Source of the DNA: Amarolinea aalborgensis
Lineage (GTDB): Bacteria > Chloroflexota > Anaerolineae > SSC4 > Amarolineaceae
DNA length: 64,000 nucleotides
NCBI RefSeq assembly: GCF_900491745.1
Contig: NZ_UETR01000010.1
Location: forward strand, 1-64,000
Reading direction: 5' to 3'
Shown: one piece after another, positions 1 through 9,800 of the stretch
How the letters are laid out: the number at the start of each line of letters is the position of its first letter
Position numbering within the stretch: position 1 is the first letter of the stretch
Notes under the pieces: model-generated
Seen by the model: only the letters and a program-made list of their open reading frames with translations
What the model was told of the DNA's origin: nothing
Databases searched by the model: none
Position numbers and translations under genes: made by a program

Positions 1-1482
1 AACATCATGGATGAATTCGGCACCCTGGCCGACTGGGAGGAGATGCTGGCCGGGATGCATCAGCGCGGCATCAAACTGGTGATGGACCTGGTCGTCAACC
101 ATACGTCGGACGAACACCCCTGGTTTGTCGAGTCCCGCAAGTCCGTGGACAACCCCTACCGCGACTATTACATCTGGCGTCGCGGCAAGGACGGCCGTGA
201 ACCGAACAACTGGGTGTCCCACTTCAGCGGCTCTGCCTGGCAATACGACGCCGCAACCGGTGAATACTATCTGCACCTCTTCTCCAAGAAGCAGCCAGAC
301 CTGAACTGGGAGAACCCCGCGGTGCGCAGGGATGTGTTCGCCATGATGCGTTGGTGGTTGGACAAGGGCATTGATGGCTTCCGCATGGATGTGATCAATA
401 TGATCTCGAAGGCGCCGGGCCTGCCGGATGCGCCGGCCGTCAGCCGTGACCGCTATCAGTACGGCAGCCAGTATTTCCTCCACGGCCCGCGGCTGCTGGA
501 GTTCCTGGATGAGATGAAGCAGGAAGTGCTGTCCCATTACGACATCCTCACCGTGGGCGAGACGCCGGGGGCAAGCCCGGAGCGAGCGAGTGAGATCACG
601 AACGAGGAGACCGGCGCGCTCAGCATGGTCTTCCAGTTCGAGCACATGGGTCTTGACGAGAACCCGGCTGGTTCGGGGAAGTGGGACCTTAAGCCGTGGA
701 ATCTCCTGGACTTGAAACGCGTCATGAGCCGCTGGCAGAAGGGCCTGGAAGGTCGCGGCTGGAACAGCCTCTATCTCTCCAATCACGATCAGCCGCGTTC
801 GCTTTCGCGCTTCGGCGACGACCGTCGCTGCCGGGTCGAGTCGGCCAAGCTGCTCGCCACCTTCCTGCACATGCAGCAGGGTACGCCCTACATCTACCAA
901 GGCGAAGAAATCGGCATGACCAACGTCGCGTTCGAGACGATCGCCGACTACCGGGATATCGAAACGCTCAACATGTACCAGGAATATGTCGTGAACGAGG
1001 GCCATGACCCGCAGGCCGTCTTGGCGTTGATCCACGCCAAAGGCCGCGACAATGCCCGCACCCCGTTCCAATGGGACGATCACGCGCATGCCGGCTTCAC
1101 CACTGGCACACCCTGGATCAAAGTCAACCCCAACTACACCGAGATCAACGCCAAGCAAGCCCTGGCAGATCCCGACTCTATCTTCTACTACTACCAGCAA
1201 TTGATCCGGCTGCGCAAGGCGCACCCGATCATCGTCTACGGCGCGTACGACCTGATCCTGGAGGCCCATCCGCAGATTTATGCCTTCACGCGCACCTGGC
1301 ATGACGACCGGCTGCTGGTCGTGCTGAACTTCAGCGCGCACACGCCAGTCTTTGCACTGCCGAGCGATATCTCCTTTGGTGAACAGGATTTGCTCATCAG
1401 CAACTATGCAGTTGATACGGCCGAAGACATCCATCAACTGACGCTGCGGCCCTATGACGCGCGCGTCTATTGGCTGCGATAA
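1..1482 (+). CDS. GH13 alpha-glucosidase (oligo-1,6-glucosidase type), 5' end outside the window
   Basis: This retaining glycoside hydrolase family 13 enzyme should cleave alpha-glucosidic bonds of oligosaccharides in the cytoplasm. The frame is open from base 1 (Asn-Ile-Met-Asp-Glu-Phe-Gly), so the first strand of the barrel, roughly 70-80 residues, lies upstream. Visible family motifs are DLVVNHTSDEHPWF (region I), GFRMDVIN with the nucleophile Asp at about 388-390, VGETPG with the acid/base Glu at about 559-561, and SNHDQPR with the third carboxylate at about 787. The C-terminal beta domain ends in PYDARVYWLR, as is usual. Exo-specificity (alpha-1,4 or alpha-1,6, or trehalose synthase) cannot be settled by eye; the length and the YYYQQLIRLRK segment fit oligo-1,6/alpha-glucosidase. 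It ends 33 nt before the FGE gene, which may be coincidental. Confidence 0.93.
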   Translation, partial: NIMDEFGTLADWEEMLAGMHQRGIKLVMDLVVNHTSDEHPWFVESRKSVDNPYRDYYIWRRGKDGREPNNWVSHFSGSAWQYDAATGEYYLHLFSKKQPDLNWENPAVRRDVFAMMRWWLDKGIDGFRMDVINMISKAPGLPDAPAVSRDRYQYGSQYFLHGPRLLEFLDEMKQEVLSHYDILTVGETPGASPERASEITNEETGALSMVFQFEHMGLDENPAGSGKWDLKPWNLLDLKRVMSRWQKGLEGRGWNSLYLSNHDQPRSLSRFGDDRRCRVESAKLLATFLHMQQGTPYIYQGEEIGMTNVAFETIADYRDIETLNMYQEYVVNEGHDPQAVLALIHAKGRDNARTPFQWDDHAHAGFTTGTPWIKVNPNYTEINAKQALADPDSIFYYYQQLIRLRKAHPIIVYGAYDLILEAHPQIYAFTRTWHDDRLLVVLNFSAHTPVFALPSDISFGEQDLLISNYAVDTAEDIHQLTLRPYDARVYWLR

Positions 1483-1515
1483 GGTGATCTTCTGGTCAGC
1501 CCGGAGGGCGCCATC

Positions 1516-2583
1516 ATGACCGCCGACCTGTATGAACCCTATCTGATCGCCCTGGATGTCCTGCTCGAACGGCTGGGGCGCGACCAGGCCTCAGCGGCCG
1601 ACGCCCTGGTTTATCAACAGCGCCTGCAAGAAAACATCGAGCGAACGCGCCGTTACGGCGACAACGAGAATCGCCGCAGCGAGCGTTCCGAGATCATCGA
1701 GCTGCTGAACCGCCTGTCCAACGAGGCGCTGGGCGTAGACTTCAACACGCTGGTGCGGCAGGCCCGGCCGAAGCCTGAACAGGATGGCGATCGGGCGCCG
1801 CCGCGCAAGCCCTTCGAGCCGGAGACCGTGCTAATTCGCGGCGGCCCGTTCCCCATGGGCAGCGATGACCCGACCCTGCCGGCGTGGGAGCGACCGCAGC
1901 ACACGGTTGACCTGCATGACTTCCGCATTGGCAGGTACCCGGTGACCAACCGAGAGTACGCTGCGTTCATCAAGGACAACAAGGCTCAGCCCGCGCCCCA
2001 GGGGTGGTTCAACCGCGAGCCGCCGCCTGATCGCCTCGATCACCCTGTCGTCAACGTGAGCTGGTATGACGCCCTGGCCTTCTGCGCGTGGTTGAGTGCG
2101 CAGACTGGCCGTGGCTACACGTTACCAAGTGAAGCGGAGTGGGAGAAGGCTGGCTGTAACAGCTTCAGCCGTTCTGCGGGCCAGGGTACGGCTGAAGTCG
2201 CGACAACCAACAGGTATCCGTGGGGCGATACCCTGGACGCCGCGCGCGTAAACGCCGGGAGCAGCGGTACAACGCCGGTGATGGCCTATCCGGCCGGGGC
2301 CAGCGCGTATGGCGTCGAGGATCTGCTGGGTAATGTGCAGGAGTGGACGCGCAGCCTGTGGGGCAGCCAGCCGGCGCAGCCCGATTTTGGCTACCCTTAC
2401 CGGCCCGACGATGGCCGGGAAATCACGGCGCCGGATCATCTGCCCGCCCAGGCTCGCCTGGTGCACCGCGGCGGCTCGTTCAAGTCGCAGCTTGCCGACC
2501 TGCGCAGCAGTGCGCGCGGCAACGCCCTGCCGGACAGCAAGATCGCCTGGCGCGGGTTGCGCGTGGCGATGCATGACGCATAG
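1516..2583 (+). CDS. Formylglycine-generating-enzyme (SUMF1/FGE) domain protein with effector-associated-like N-terminus
   Basis: The 355-residue protein has two parts. Residues 1-90 are helical and charged, resembling effector-associated domains that precede FGE, caspase or TIR modules in bacterial conflict proteins. Residues 100-355 form an FGE/SUMF1 fold: ETVLIRGGPFPMGSD at the start, PVTNREYAAF, HPVVNVSWYDALAFCAWLS, YTLPSEAEWEKA, a GNVQEWT motif and a closing RGGSF...RGLRVA. In conflict systems this fold usually acts as a ligand-binding module, not as a sulfatase activator. The ATG at 1516 follows a GGAGG-like stretch. The SIR2/nSTAND module and a toxin-antitoxin pair lie downstream. A free FGE-like enzyme is the alternative; the N-terminal assignment is inference. 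Confidence 0.85.
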   Translation: MTADLYEPYLIALDVLLERLGRDQASAADALVYQQRLQENIERTRRYGDNENRRSERSEIIELLNRLSNEALGVDFNTLVRQARPKPEQDGDRAPPRKPFEPETVLIRGGPFPMGSDDPTLPAWERPQHTVDLHDFRIGRYPVTNREYAAFIKDNKAQPAPQGWFNREPPPDRLDHPVVNVSWYDALAFCAWLSAQTGRGYTLPSEAEWEKAGCNSFSRSAGQGTAEVATTNRYPWGDTLDAARVNAGSSGTTPVMAYPAGASAYGVEDLLGNVQEWTRSLWGSQPAQPDFGYPYRPDDGREITAPDHLPAQARLVHRGGSFKSQLADLRSSARGNALPDSKIAWRGLRVAMHDA

Positions 2584-2586
2584 CAT

Positions 2587-2740
2587 CTGCGCTCGACCAA
2601 CAACGCCCGATCGTGGAAGGAACTGGGCTACGAAATGGAAGGCCCTGGCGGGCCTGGGAGCCCCAATAGGGGCTTGCATCTTGTAGCCGGATGGCCTCTG
2701 GCCTCCGGCGGGGTTGGTCGGCGAACTACCATTCGATGGC
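2587..2740 (+). repeat. Dispersed intergenic repeat, left copy
   Basis: This segment has the same order of sub-motifs as 10643-10783. First comes CATCTGCGCTC-ACCAAC, then a CGTGGAA...GGGCTACGA stretch, then GGAAGGCCCTG, CCTGGGAGCCCC and GGGGCTTG. It ends with GTAGCCGGATGGCCTC and CTCCGGCGGGGTTGGTCGGC. No coding function is evident. Together with the right copy it brackets the toxin-antitoxin/SIR2/nSTAND genes. Confidence 0.8.
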
Positions 2741-2785
2741 TTCTTCCATGCGTTGAAGTTGCCGATCATACACACCCTGTGTAAA

Positions 2786-2802
2786 ATACGCACAGTGCGT
2801 AT
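2786..2802. promoter_or_regulatory. 17-bp palindrome upstream of the antitoxin gene, probable autoregulatory operator
   Basis: ATACGCAC-A-GTGCGTAT is a perfect inverted repeat with 8-bp arms and a single central base. It lies 25 bp upstream of the antitoxin start and overlaps where a promoter would sit (TATATT-like bases follow). Phd/YefM-family antitoxins normally bind palindromes at this position, so autoregulation is the likely role. Binding itself is inferred. Confidence 0.65.
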
Positions 2803-2827
2803 ATTCCAAATCAGGAGGCGGATGACG

Positions 2828-3292
2828 ATGACCTTGACGATCTCGCGGACCGACCTGGCGCGACGCACGCGTGAGGCCATCGAGCAGGCGCGCCGCGGCC
2901 AGGCTGTTTTTATCGAGAGCTATGGCGCCGAGCAGGTCGCGATGGTGGATGCGCTGGACTACCATCTCCTGCGTGCGGTGGCAGGCTATCGCAGCCAGCC
3001 ACCAGCGCCCGTGAGCAATCCTGAGATGGCCCCGCGCGGTCTGACTGAGGCAACTGTGCAGGAGCGAGTGGCTGCCGCGGGGGGTGATACGCAAGAAGCC
3101 TGGGATGTGATCATGGTCGCGTATCTCGATGGCGACATCAGCCTGGGACGGGCGGCCGCGCTGTTGGGAACCCAGCGCTTCGACCTGCTGATGCGCTTCA
3201 GTCGGCTGGGCCTGCCAACGCGCCTGGGGCCGCTGAGCATCAACGAAGCCCGTGCGGAATACGAGGTCATGCAGGGCGGAGATCGAGCCTGA
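2828..3292 (+). CDS. Antitoxin with Phd/YefM-like N-terminus and UPF0175-like C-terminus
   Basis: The protein is about 154 residues. The N-terminus (MTLTISRTDLARRTREAIEQ... then AVFIESYGAEQVAMVDALDY) looks like a Phd/YefM antitoxin fold. The C-terminal half, AYLDGDISLGRAAALLG and following, resembles the UPF0175 helix-turn-helix that usually partners PIN/DUF3368 toxins. AGGAGG at 2813-2818 favours the ATG at 2828 (9 nt) over that at 2822 (3 nt). The stop is 3 nt before the PIN toxin gene, and a perfect palindrome lies upstream, so it is probably both the DNA-binding autoregulator and the toxin neutraliser. The fusion of both antitoxin types in one chain is my reading, not a database match. 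Confidence 0.7.
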   Translation: MTLTISRTDLARRTREAIEQARRGQAVFIESYGAEQVAMVDALDYHLLRAVAGYRSQPPAPVSNPEMAPRGLTEATVQERVAAAGGDTQEAWDVIMVAYLDGDISLGRAAALLGTQRFDLLMRFSRLGLPTRLGPLSINEARAEYEVMQGGDRA

Positions 3293-3295
3293 ATC

Positions 3296-3768
3296 ATGCC
3301 GATGGCCATCCTGGACACGACGGTTTTGAGCAACTTCGCGCACGTTCAGAGGCCGGACCTGCTTCACGTGACGCTAGGAAACGACGCGGCTACCACGACG
3401 GTCGTGCTGACCGAGCTCAGGTCGGGCGAGGACTTGGGCCTGGTGCCGCGTTGTGATTGGCGGTGGCTGCGTGTGGCGGCGTTGACCAGTGCGGAGCAGC
3501 GTCTGGCGCCAGCTACGGCGCTCAACTGGATGCCGGGGAGTCCGCATGCCTTCCCGTGGCCCGCAGCCGCACTTGGACTTTTCTCAGCGACGACTTTGCG
3601 GCCCGCCGGCTGGCGCAGCGAGAGGGCGTCCCGGTTTCTGTAACCATCGGTGTGCTGCGACAACTCGTGGCATCGCAGCAATTGACCCCGGACGAGGCCA
3701 ACCGCTATTTGGCCATCATGATCAACCACGGCTACCGAGCGCCCATCAAATCGCTGCGCGAGCTATAA
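3296..3768 (+). pseudogene. PIN-domain (DUF3368-type) toxin, frameshifted
   Basis: The first frame (3296 to about 3525) begins MAILDTTVLSNFAHVQRPDLL with the first PIN acidic residue. The second frame continues with LDAGESACLPVARS, then TFLSDDFAARRLAQREGVPV with the DD that holds the later metal-binding acidics, and VTIGVLRQLV to the stop at 3768. Joined, they give a normal-length PIN/DUF3368 ribonuclease of about 157 residues. A one-base deletion near 3515-3528 (CAACTGGATGCCGGG) separates the frames, so as read the toxin is truncated and probably inactive unless this is a sequencing error. It directly follows its antitoxin. Confidence 0.78.
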
Positions 3769-3793
3769 CGATCGTGCGACGGAACACGACACC

Positions 3794-3823
3794 TTGACAC
3801 ACATGGTATACTCAGAATAGAAT
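3794..3823 (+). promoter_or_regulatory. Candidate promoter for the SIR2-nSTAND pair
   Basis: TTGACA at 3794-3799 is followed 18 nt later by TAGAAT at 3818-3823. A TATACT at 3807 is an alternative -10. The SIR2 start is about 70 nt downstream. Only the consensus match supports it. Confidence 0.45.
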
Positions 3824-3892
3824 GACCGTACAGCCGGGTCAACGGCTGCGAAGTTTGGCGCGGCTTTAGCGTGGCGACGGAGGTGTGATCGT

Positions 3893-4911
3893 ATGGTCAA
3901 AATCATGACGGCCGCAGGGATGGCGCAAAGCGAGCGGGCGCAAGATCAGAGCCTGGCGCAACTCATCCAGCGCGGAATCCTCTTGCCCGTGATTGCCGGC
4001 GAGGCGCTGGATGACCTGGTTTTTGGGGGCCACGACCGGCTGGTTGCCAGCTACGCCGCCCACGTGGGTATCCCATGCCCGATCCGGGCAAGCTGCACAA
4101 GGTGGCAAAGTACCAGAGCCTGACCACCAGCTGGAAGGATCGCAAGCTCAAGGAAGATTACTTGGACCAGGTGGCAAGTTACCTCCTCGAAGTGGCCAAG
4201 CAGGGACGCATGGATGTCGAGCTGATGGAAGAGTTGCTGGCTGAGGCATCCAATCTCACCGTCTCCCAGTTCGCCGGTCGCCTGGGCTATCCGCGGCTCG
4301 ACCGCGGCGCGGACGACCCGCTGCTGATCCTGGCCAACCTGCCGCTGCCCATCTACCTGACTACCAGCCCATACACCTTTATCGAGGAGGCGCTGCGTCG
4401 CGCAGGGAGGGAGCCGAAGAGCGAGGTGTGCCGCTGGCACCCGGGGCTGGACAACGTGCCGTCGGTCTTCGCCGCGAGCGGGCAAACCCCAATCTATCAG
4501 CCCAGCCGGCACGAGCCCCTGGTTTATCACCTCTTCGGGCTGGATGCCTACCCAGACTCGCTGGTGCTGACCGAAGACGACCACCTGGACTTCCTGACGG
4601 CCGTTTCCCAGGGCCGGGGCAAGGATCAGGGCGTGGACCCCGTGCACGACGTGGTCAAGGGCGCGTTGCAGTCGTCGGCACTCCTGCTGCTGGGCTTCAG
4701 TCTCGCCACTTGGGCCTTCCGCGCCCTCTACCGCGGGCTCATCAAGCCCATGCCCACCGTGACCCTTTACGAGCGCTACTGTTGCGTCCAACTGATACCC
4801 AGTGAGCAGGAGAAACGTTACCTGGAAGACTATCTGCGCAAGGACGCCCGCTTCGATAAGGTCTACTGGGAGAAAATCGAAACCTTCTGCCAACGCGAGC
4901 TACAACAATGA
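3893..4911 (+). pseudogene. SIR2-family NADase-like effector, one frameshift
   Basis: The start ATG at 3893 has GGAGG at 3879-3883. The first frame reads LAQLIQRGILLPVIAGEALDDLVFGGHDRLVASYAAHV; the second takes over at about 4066 with GYPMPDPGKLHKVAKYQSL and runs to 4911. Features typical of SIR2-like proteins in conflict systems are LPIYLTTSPYTFIEEAL (the TTN segment, with Ser where Asn is usual), VYHLFGLDAYPDSLVLTEDDHLDFL (catalytic His region) and LLLLGFSLATWAFRALYRGL. The joined length is about 339 residues. Such proteins deplete NAD when triggered by a STAND partner. The last four bases overlap the ATPase start (ATGA), so the two are translationally coupled. A missing base near 4064-4069 breaks the frame; without homologues I cannot tell decay from sequencing error. 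Confidence 0.8.
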
Positions 4912-6821
4912 ATACAATCCTTGAACCCACCACCAACCCGTATGTCGGCCCACGTACCTTCTCGCAGGAGCAGCGCCATCTCTTCTTCGGCCGCGAGCGT
5001 GAGGGCCGCGACCTGTTGGCGCGGGTTCTGTCCGAGCGGCTGGTGCTCTTCTACGCCCAGTCCGGCGCGGGGAAAAGCTCGCTGATCAATACCCGGCTGA
5101 TCCCCGGATTGCGGGAGATTGGCTACGCTGTCCTGCCAGTGGGCCGCGTGGGCGGCGAGGTTCTGGCAGGGGTGGAGGGGATAGACAACGTCTATCTCTT
5201 CAACCTGATGCTCAGCATCGCGCAGACCGAAACGGATCCCGGCCGCTTCGCCGGGCTCACGCTGTCCCGCTTCCTGGCGCGGTTGAGCAGCGAAGACGGC
5301 CAACACTACGCCTACGGCGAGGCCGCTGTCCCACCGCCGGGAGCATCGGCAAATGGGGCGGCGCCGGTTCAGCCGTACGTGCTGATCATAGACCAATTCG
5401 AGGAACTGATCACAGGCCACCCAGGGCGGTGGACGGAGCGCGCCGAGTTCTTTCGCCAGCTCAACGGGGCCATGCTGGACGACCCCAACCTGTGGGTGGT
5501 GCTGGCGCTGCGCGAGGACTACATCGCGCCGATCGAACCTTATGCGCCCCTGCTGGCAGACCGGATGCGCGCCCGCTTCTATATGGAGCGCATGGGCGTC
5601 GACGCGGCGCTGGAGGCGATCCGTAGTCCCGGGGAGCTGGGTGGTCGGCCCTTTGCGCCGGGTATCGCCGAGACACTCAGAAACGACCTGTGTCAGGTGC
5701 GGGTGCCAGGGCAGGCCGAGACGGTGACCGGCCAGTACGTCGAGCCAGTGCAGCTCCAGGTGGTCTGCTACCAGTTGTGGGAGAACATCACGGGCCGTCC
5801 GCCCGGGCCGATCAGCGCTGATAATCTCGCTGAGGCAGGCGATGTGAACCAGGCGTTGAGCCGGTTCTACGAGACGACGCTGCAGGACGTCCTGGCTGGT
5901 TCGGCCGCGATCGGCGTCAGCGAGCAGCAACTGCGAACTTGGTTCGATGAGGAATTGATCACCGAGGCCGGCACGCGCGGGCTGGTGTGCCAGGATGAAG
6001 AGGAGACCGGTGGCCTACCCAACGCGATGGTACGCAGCCTGCAAAGCCATTGGCTTGTGCGCTCGGAGATACGCTCTGGCACTACCTGGATCGAGCTGGT
6101 GCATGACCGGTTCGTGGAGCCAATCCGGACGAGCAACGCGGTGTGGTTTCCTGCACACTTGAGCGCGTTGCAGCGCCAGGCCGCGCTGTGGGATGAGCAG
6201 GGCCGTTCCTCGGGCCTACTGTTGCGCGAGGCGGCGCTGGCCGAGGCCGAGGCGTGGGCGGCCGGTCACTCGGACGAACTGGGGCACTACGAACGAGAGT
6301 TCCTGGTCGCCTGTCGCGAAGCGCACGAAGCCGCAGAGCGCGAACGGCGCCAGAGTCGGCGCATGCGCCTGCTGGCGATAGTAGCAGTAACAGTAGCAGT
6401 AGTAGCTGTCATCGCTGCCGTCTTTGGCGTGACCGGGCAACACCAAGCGAGGAAAGCCGAGGAGAGTGCTGTGGCTCAAGCTGCGCGTGCCCTGAACGCA
6501 GAAGCCACAGCCAATGCTGAACGGGCCATTGCGATGGGCAATGCCAACCTGGCCGCCACTCGGGAGGTCGAGGCGCGCGCGGCTAGGGCTACAGCAGTGG
6601 CTGAAAAGCAGCGAGCTGACGAGAAGGCCGCCGAGGCGGAAAGCGAGAAGGAAAGGGCGGTGCGGCAATCGCGTCGCGCCAAGGCCCGGCGAACTTGCAG
6701 CCAGTTCCCAGGTCGAGCTTGCCAAGTCGATCTACGACCCATCATTGGCGCTATTGCTGGCACGCCGAGCTGTCTCCATTACGTGGCCAGCGGATGGGTA
6801 CGTGGCTCCGTCCGCCGATAG
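4908..6821 (+). CDS. nSTAND1-type NTPase with membrane anchor and coiled coil (N-terminal part of a STAND-WD40 protein)
   Basis: NPYVGPRTFSQEQRHLFFGRE opens the protein as in nSTAND1 ATPases. The P-loop YAQSGAGKSSLINT lies near residue 48, and Walker B VLIIDQFEEL near 160. A winged-helix-like segment follows, then one hydrophobic helix (LLAIVAVTVAVVAVIAAVFGV, about 487-507) and an Ala/Glu/Arg-rich coiled coil. The sensible frame leaves this reading near 6680-6696: homologous sequence continues one base over (GELAASSQVELAK...) into the WD40 array, and the tail after that point is out of frame. The intact protein would be about 1,850 residues with a cytoplasmic NTPase, a transmembrane link and a propeller sensor. 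STAND NTPases oligomerise on sensing a ligand and switch on effectors, here probably SIR2. Confidence 0.85.
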   Translation: MNTILEPTTNPYVGPRTFSQEQRHLFFGREREGRDLLARVLSERLVLFYAQSGAGKSSLINTRLIPGLREIGYAVLPVGRVGGEVLAGVEGIDNVYLFNLMLSIAQTETDPGRFAGLTLSRFLARLSSEDGQHYAYGEAAVPPPGASANGAAPVQPYVLIIDQFEELITGHPGRWTERAEFFRQLNGAMLDDPNLWVVLALREDYIAPIEPYAPLLADRMRARFYMERMGVDAALEAIRSPGELGGRPFAPGIAETLRNDLCQVRVPGQAETVTGQYVEPVQLQVVCYQLWENITGRPPGPISADNLAEAGDVNQALSRFYETTLQDVLAGSAAIGVSEQQLRTWFDEELITEAGTRGLVCQDEEETGGLPNAMVRSLQSHWLVRSEIRSGTTWIELVHDRFVEPIRTSNAVWFPAHLSALQRQAALWDEQGRSSGLLLREAALAEAEAWAAGHSDELGHYEREFLVACREAHEAAERERRQSRRMRLLAIVAVTVAVVAVIAAVFGVTGQHQARKAEESAVAQAARALNAEATANAERAIAMGNANLAATREVEARAARATAVAEKQRADEKAAEAESEKERAVRQSRRAKARRTCSQFPGRACQVDLRPIIGAIAGTPSCLHYVASGWVRGSVRR

Positions 6822-9800
6822 CGCCCTCCAGGCTGCGATCATGCGCGCTCAACGATCGGGGTGGCGCATGAACCTGCCGCGTTATCGTCACGCCGCCAGC
6901 GTCCTGTCGGCAGCCTACAGACCGGATGGCAAACAGATCGTCACCGCCAGTGCCGACCAGACCGCCCGCATTTGGGACGCAGAGACGGGACTGGAAGTGC
7001 ACCAACTCACTGGACACACCAACGGCGTTTTGTCAGCGGCCTACAGTCCAAATGGCAAGCAGATCGTAACCGCCAGCGACGACCAGAGCGTACGCATCTG
7101 GGACGCAGCCACGGGGCAGGAAATGCGCCAACTCATTGGCCATACCGGCAGCGTCAGGTCGGCGGCCTACAGTCCGAATGGCGAACAGATCGTCACCGCC
7201 AGTGATGATATGACGGCCCGCATCTGGGACGCAGCCACGGGACAGGAAGTGCGCCAACTCATTGGCCATACCGGCAGTGTCTGGTCGGCAGCCTACAGTC
7301 CGGATGGCAAACAGATCATAACCGCCAGTGCCGACCAGACCGCCCGCATCTGGAACGCAGCCACAGGGCAGGAAGTGCGCCCACTCACTGGCCATACCGG
7401 CAGTGTCTGGTCGGCAGCCTACAGTCCGGATGGCCAGCAGATTGTCACTGCCAGTTGGGACCAGACCGCCCGCATCTGGAACGCAGCCACGGGACAGGAA
7501 GTGCGCCCACTCACTGGCCATACCGGCAGTGTCTGGTCGGCAGCCTACAGTCCGGATGGCAAACAGATCGTAACCGCCAGTGCCGACCAGACCGCCCGCA
7601 TCTGGGACGCAGCGACAGGAAAAGAAGTGCGTCAATTCAGCGGTCACACCGAGGGTGTCTTGTCAGTGGCTTACAGCCCAGATGGCCAGCAAATCGTTAC
7701 CGCCAGTGCCGACCAGACCGCCCGCATCTGGGACGCAGCCACGGGGCGGGCAATGCGCCAATTCAGCGGCCACTCTGAGGGTATTTTGTCGGCAGTCTAC
7801 AGCCCGAATGGCAAGGAGATCGTAACCACTAGCGCCGACGGAACTGCTCGTATCTGGGACGCAATGACTGGGCACGAAGTGCGTCAACTCAGTGGCCACA
7901 CCAAAAGCGTCAGGTCGGCGGCCTACAGTCCGGACAGCAAGTTCATCGTCACCGCCAGTGATGACATGGCCGCTCGCATCTGGGACGCAGCGACAGGAAA
8001 GGAGGTGCGCCCACTCACTGGCCATACCGCGAGCGTCAGATCGGCGGCTTACAGTCCGGATGGCAAATTCATCGTTACCGGCAGTGACGACAAGACTGCC
8101 TTCATCTGGAATGCGGCCACTGGAAAAAAAGTTGGCCAACTCAGCGGTCATGCTGCCAGGGTTTGGTCGGCGGCGTACAGCCCGAACGGCAAGCAGATCG
8201 TTACCGCCAGCGACGACAAGACTGCCCGCATCTGGGACGTAGCTACAAGGCAGGAAGTGCGCCAGCTGCGTGGCCACACCGAGGGTGTCTTGTCAGCGGC
8301 CTACAGTCCGGACGGTAAGCAGATTGTCACCACCAGTTATGACCAGACTGCTCGCATCTGGGATGCGGCCACGGGGCAGGCAGTACGCCAAATCGGCGGT
8401 CACACCGGCAGCGTCTGGTCGGCGGCCTATAGTCCCAACGGTCAGCAGATTGTAACCGCTAGCGCGGACGGGAGTGCCCGCATCTGGGATGCAGTCTTAG
8501 GAAACGAGGTACGCAAACTCAGCGGCCATACGGCGAGCATTAGGTCGGCGGTTTACAGTCCGAATGGTGAACAGATCGTCACCGCGAGTGATGACCGGAC
8601 TGTCCGCATTTGGGATGCCCTCATAGGAGAGGAGGTGCGCCAGCTCAGCGGTCACACCGCAAGTGTCTTGTCGGCGGCCTACAGCTCGGACAGCCAGCAG
8701 ATCGTTACTGCCAGTGACGACAAGACCGCACGTGTTTGGGAGGCGGCCACAGGGAAAGAGGTACTTACACTCCGCGGCCACACCAAGGGTGTCTTGTCGG
8801 CGGCCTACAATCCAGACGGCAAATTCATGGTCACCGCCAGTGCTGACCAGACCGCGCGCATTTGGGATGCAACGACGGGAAAAGAAGTGCGTCAACTCAG
8901 TGGCCACACCGCCAGCGTCAGGTCGGCGGCCTACAGTCCGGACAGCAAGTTCATCGTCACCGCCAGTGATGACCAAACCGCCCGCATCTGGGACGCAGCG
9001 ACAGGAAAGGAGGTGCACCAGCTCACCGGTCATACCGCGAGCGTCGGATCGGCGGCTTACAGTCCGGATGGCAAATTCATCGTTACCGGCAGTGACGACA
9101 AGACTGCCTTCATCTGGAATGCGGCCACTGGAAAAAAAGTTAGCCAACTCAGCGGTCATGCTGCCAGGGTTTGGTCGGCGGCGTACAGCCCGAACGGCAA
9201 GCAGATCGTTACCGCCAGCGACGACAAGACTGCCCGCATCTGGGACGTAGCTACAAGGCAGGAAGTGCGCCAGCTGCGTGGCCACACCGAGGGTGTCTTG
9301 TCAGCGGCCTACAGTCCGGACGGTAAGCAGATTGTCACCGCAAGTTATGACCAGACTGCTCGCATCTGGGATGCAGCCACGGGACAAAAAGTGGGCCAGA
9401 TCAGCGGCCACACCGGCAGTGTCTGGTCGGCGGCCTATAGTCCTGACAGTCAACACATTGTAACCGCAAGCTATGACCATACGGCTCGTATCTGGAATGT
9501 GTCCCCGGACCAGGAAGTGCGCCAGCTCCGCGGCCACAGCGACGGCGTCTTATCGGCGACCTACAGCCCGGATGGCAAACAGATTGTCACCAGCAGTACC
9601 GACGGGACCGCGCGTATTTGGGACGCGGCCATGGAGAAGGCAGTGCACCAACTCTCCGGCCATACCGCCGGTGTCTGGTCGGCAGCATGCAGCCCGGACT
9701 GCAAGTTCATCGTCACCGCTAGCGACGACCAAACCGCCCGCATCTGGGATGCGACGACAGGAAAGGAAGTGCGCCAGCTCAGCGGTCACACCGCAAGTGT

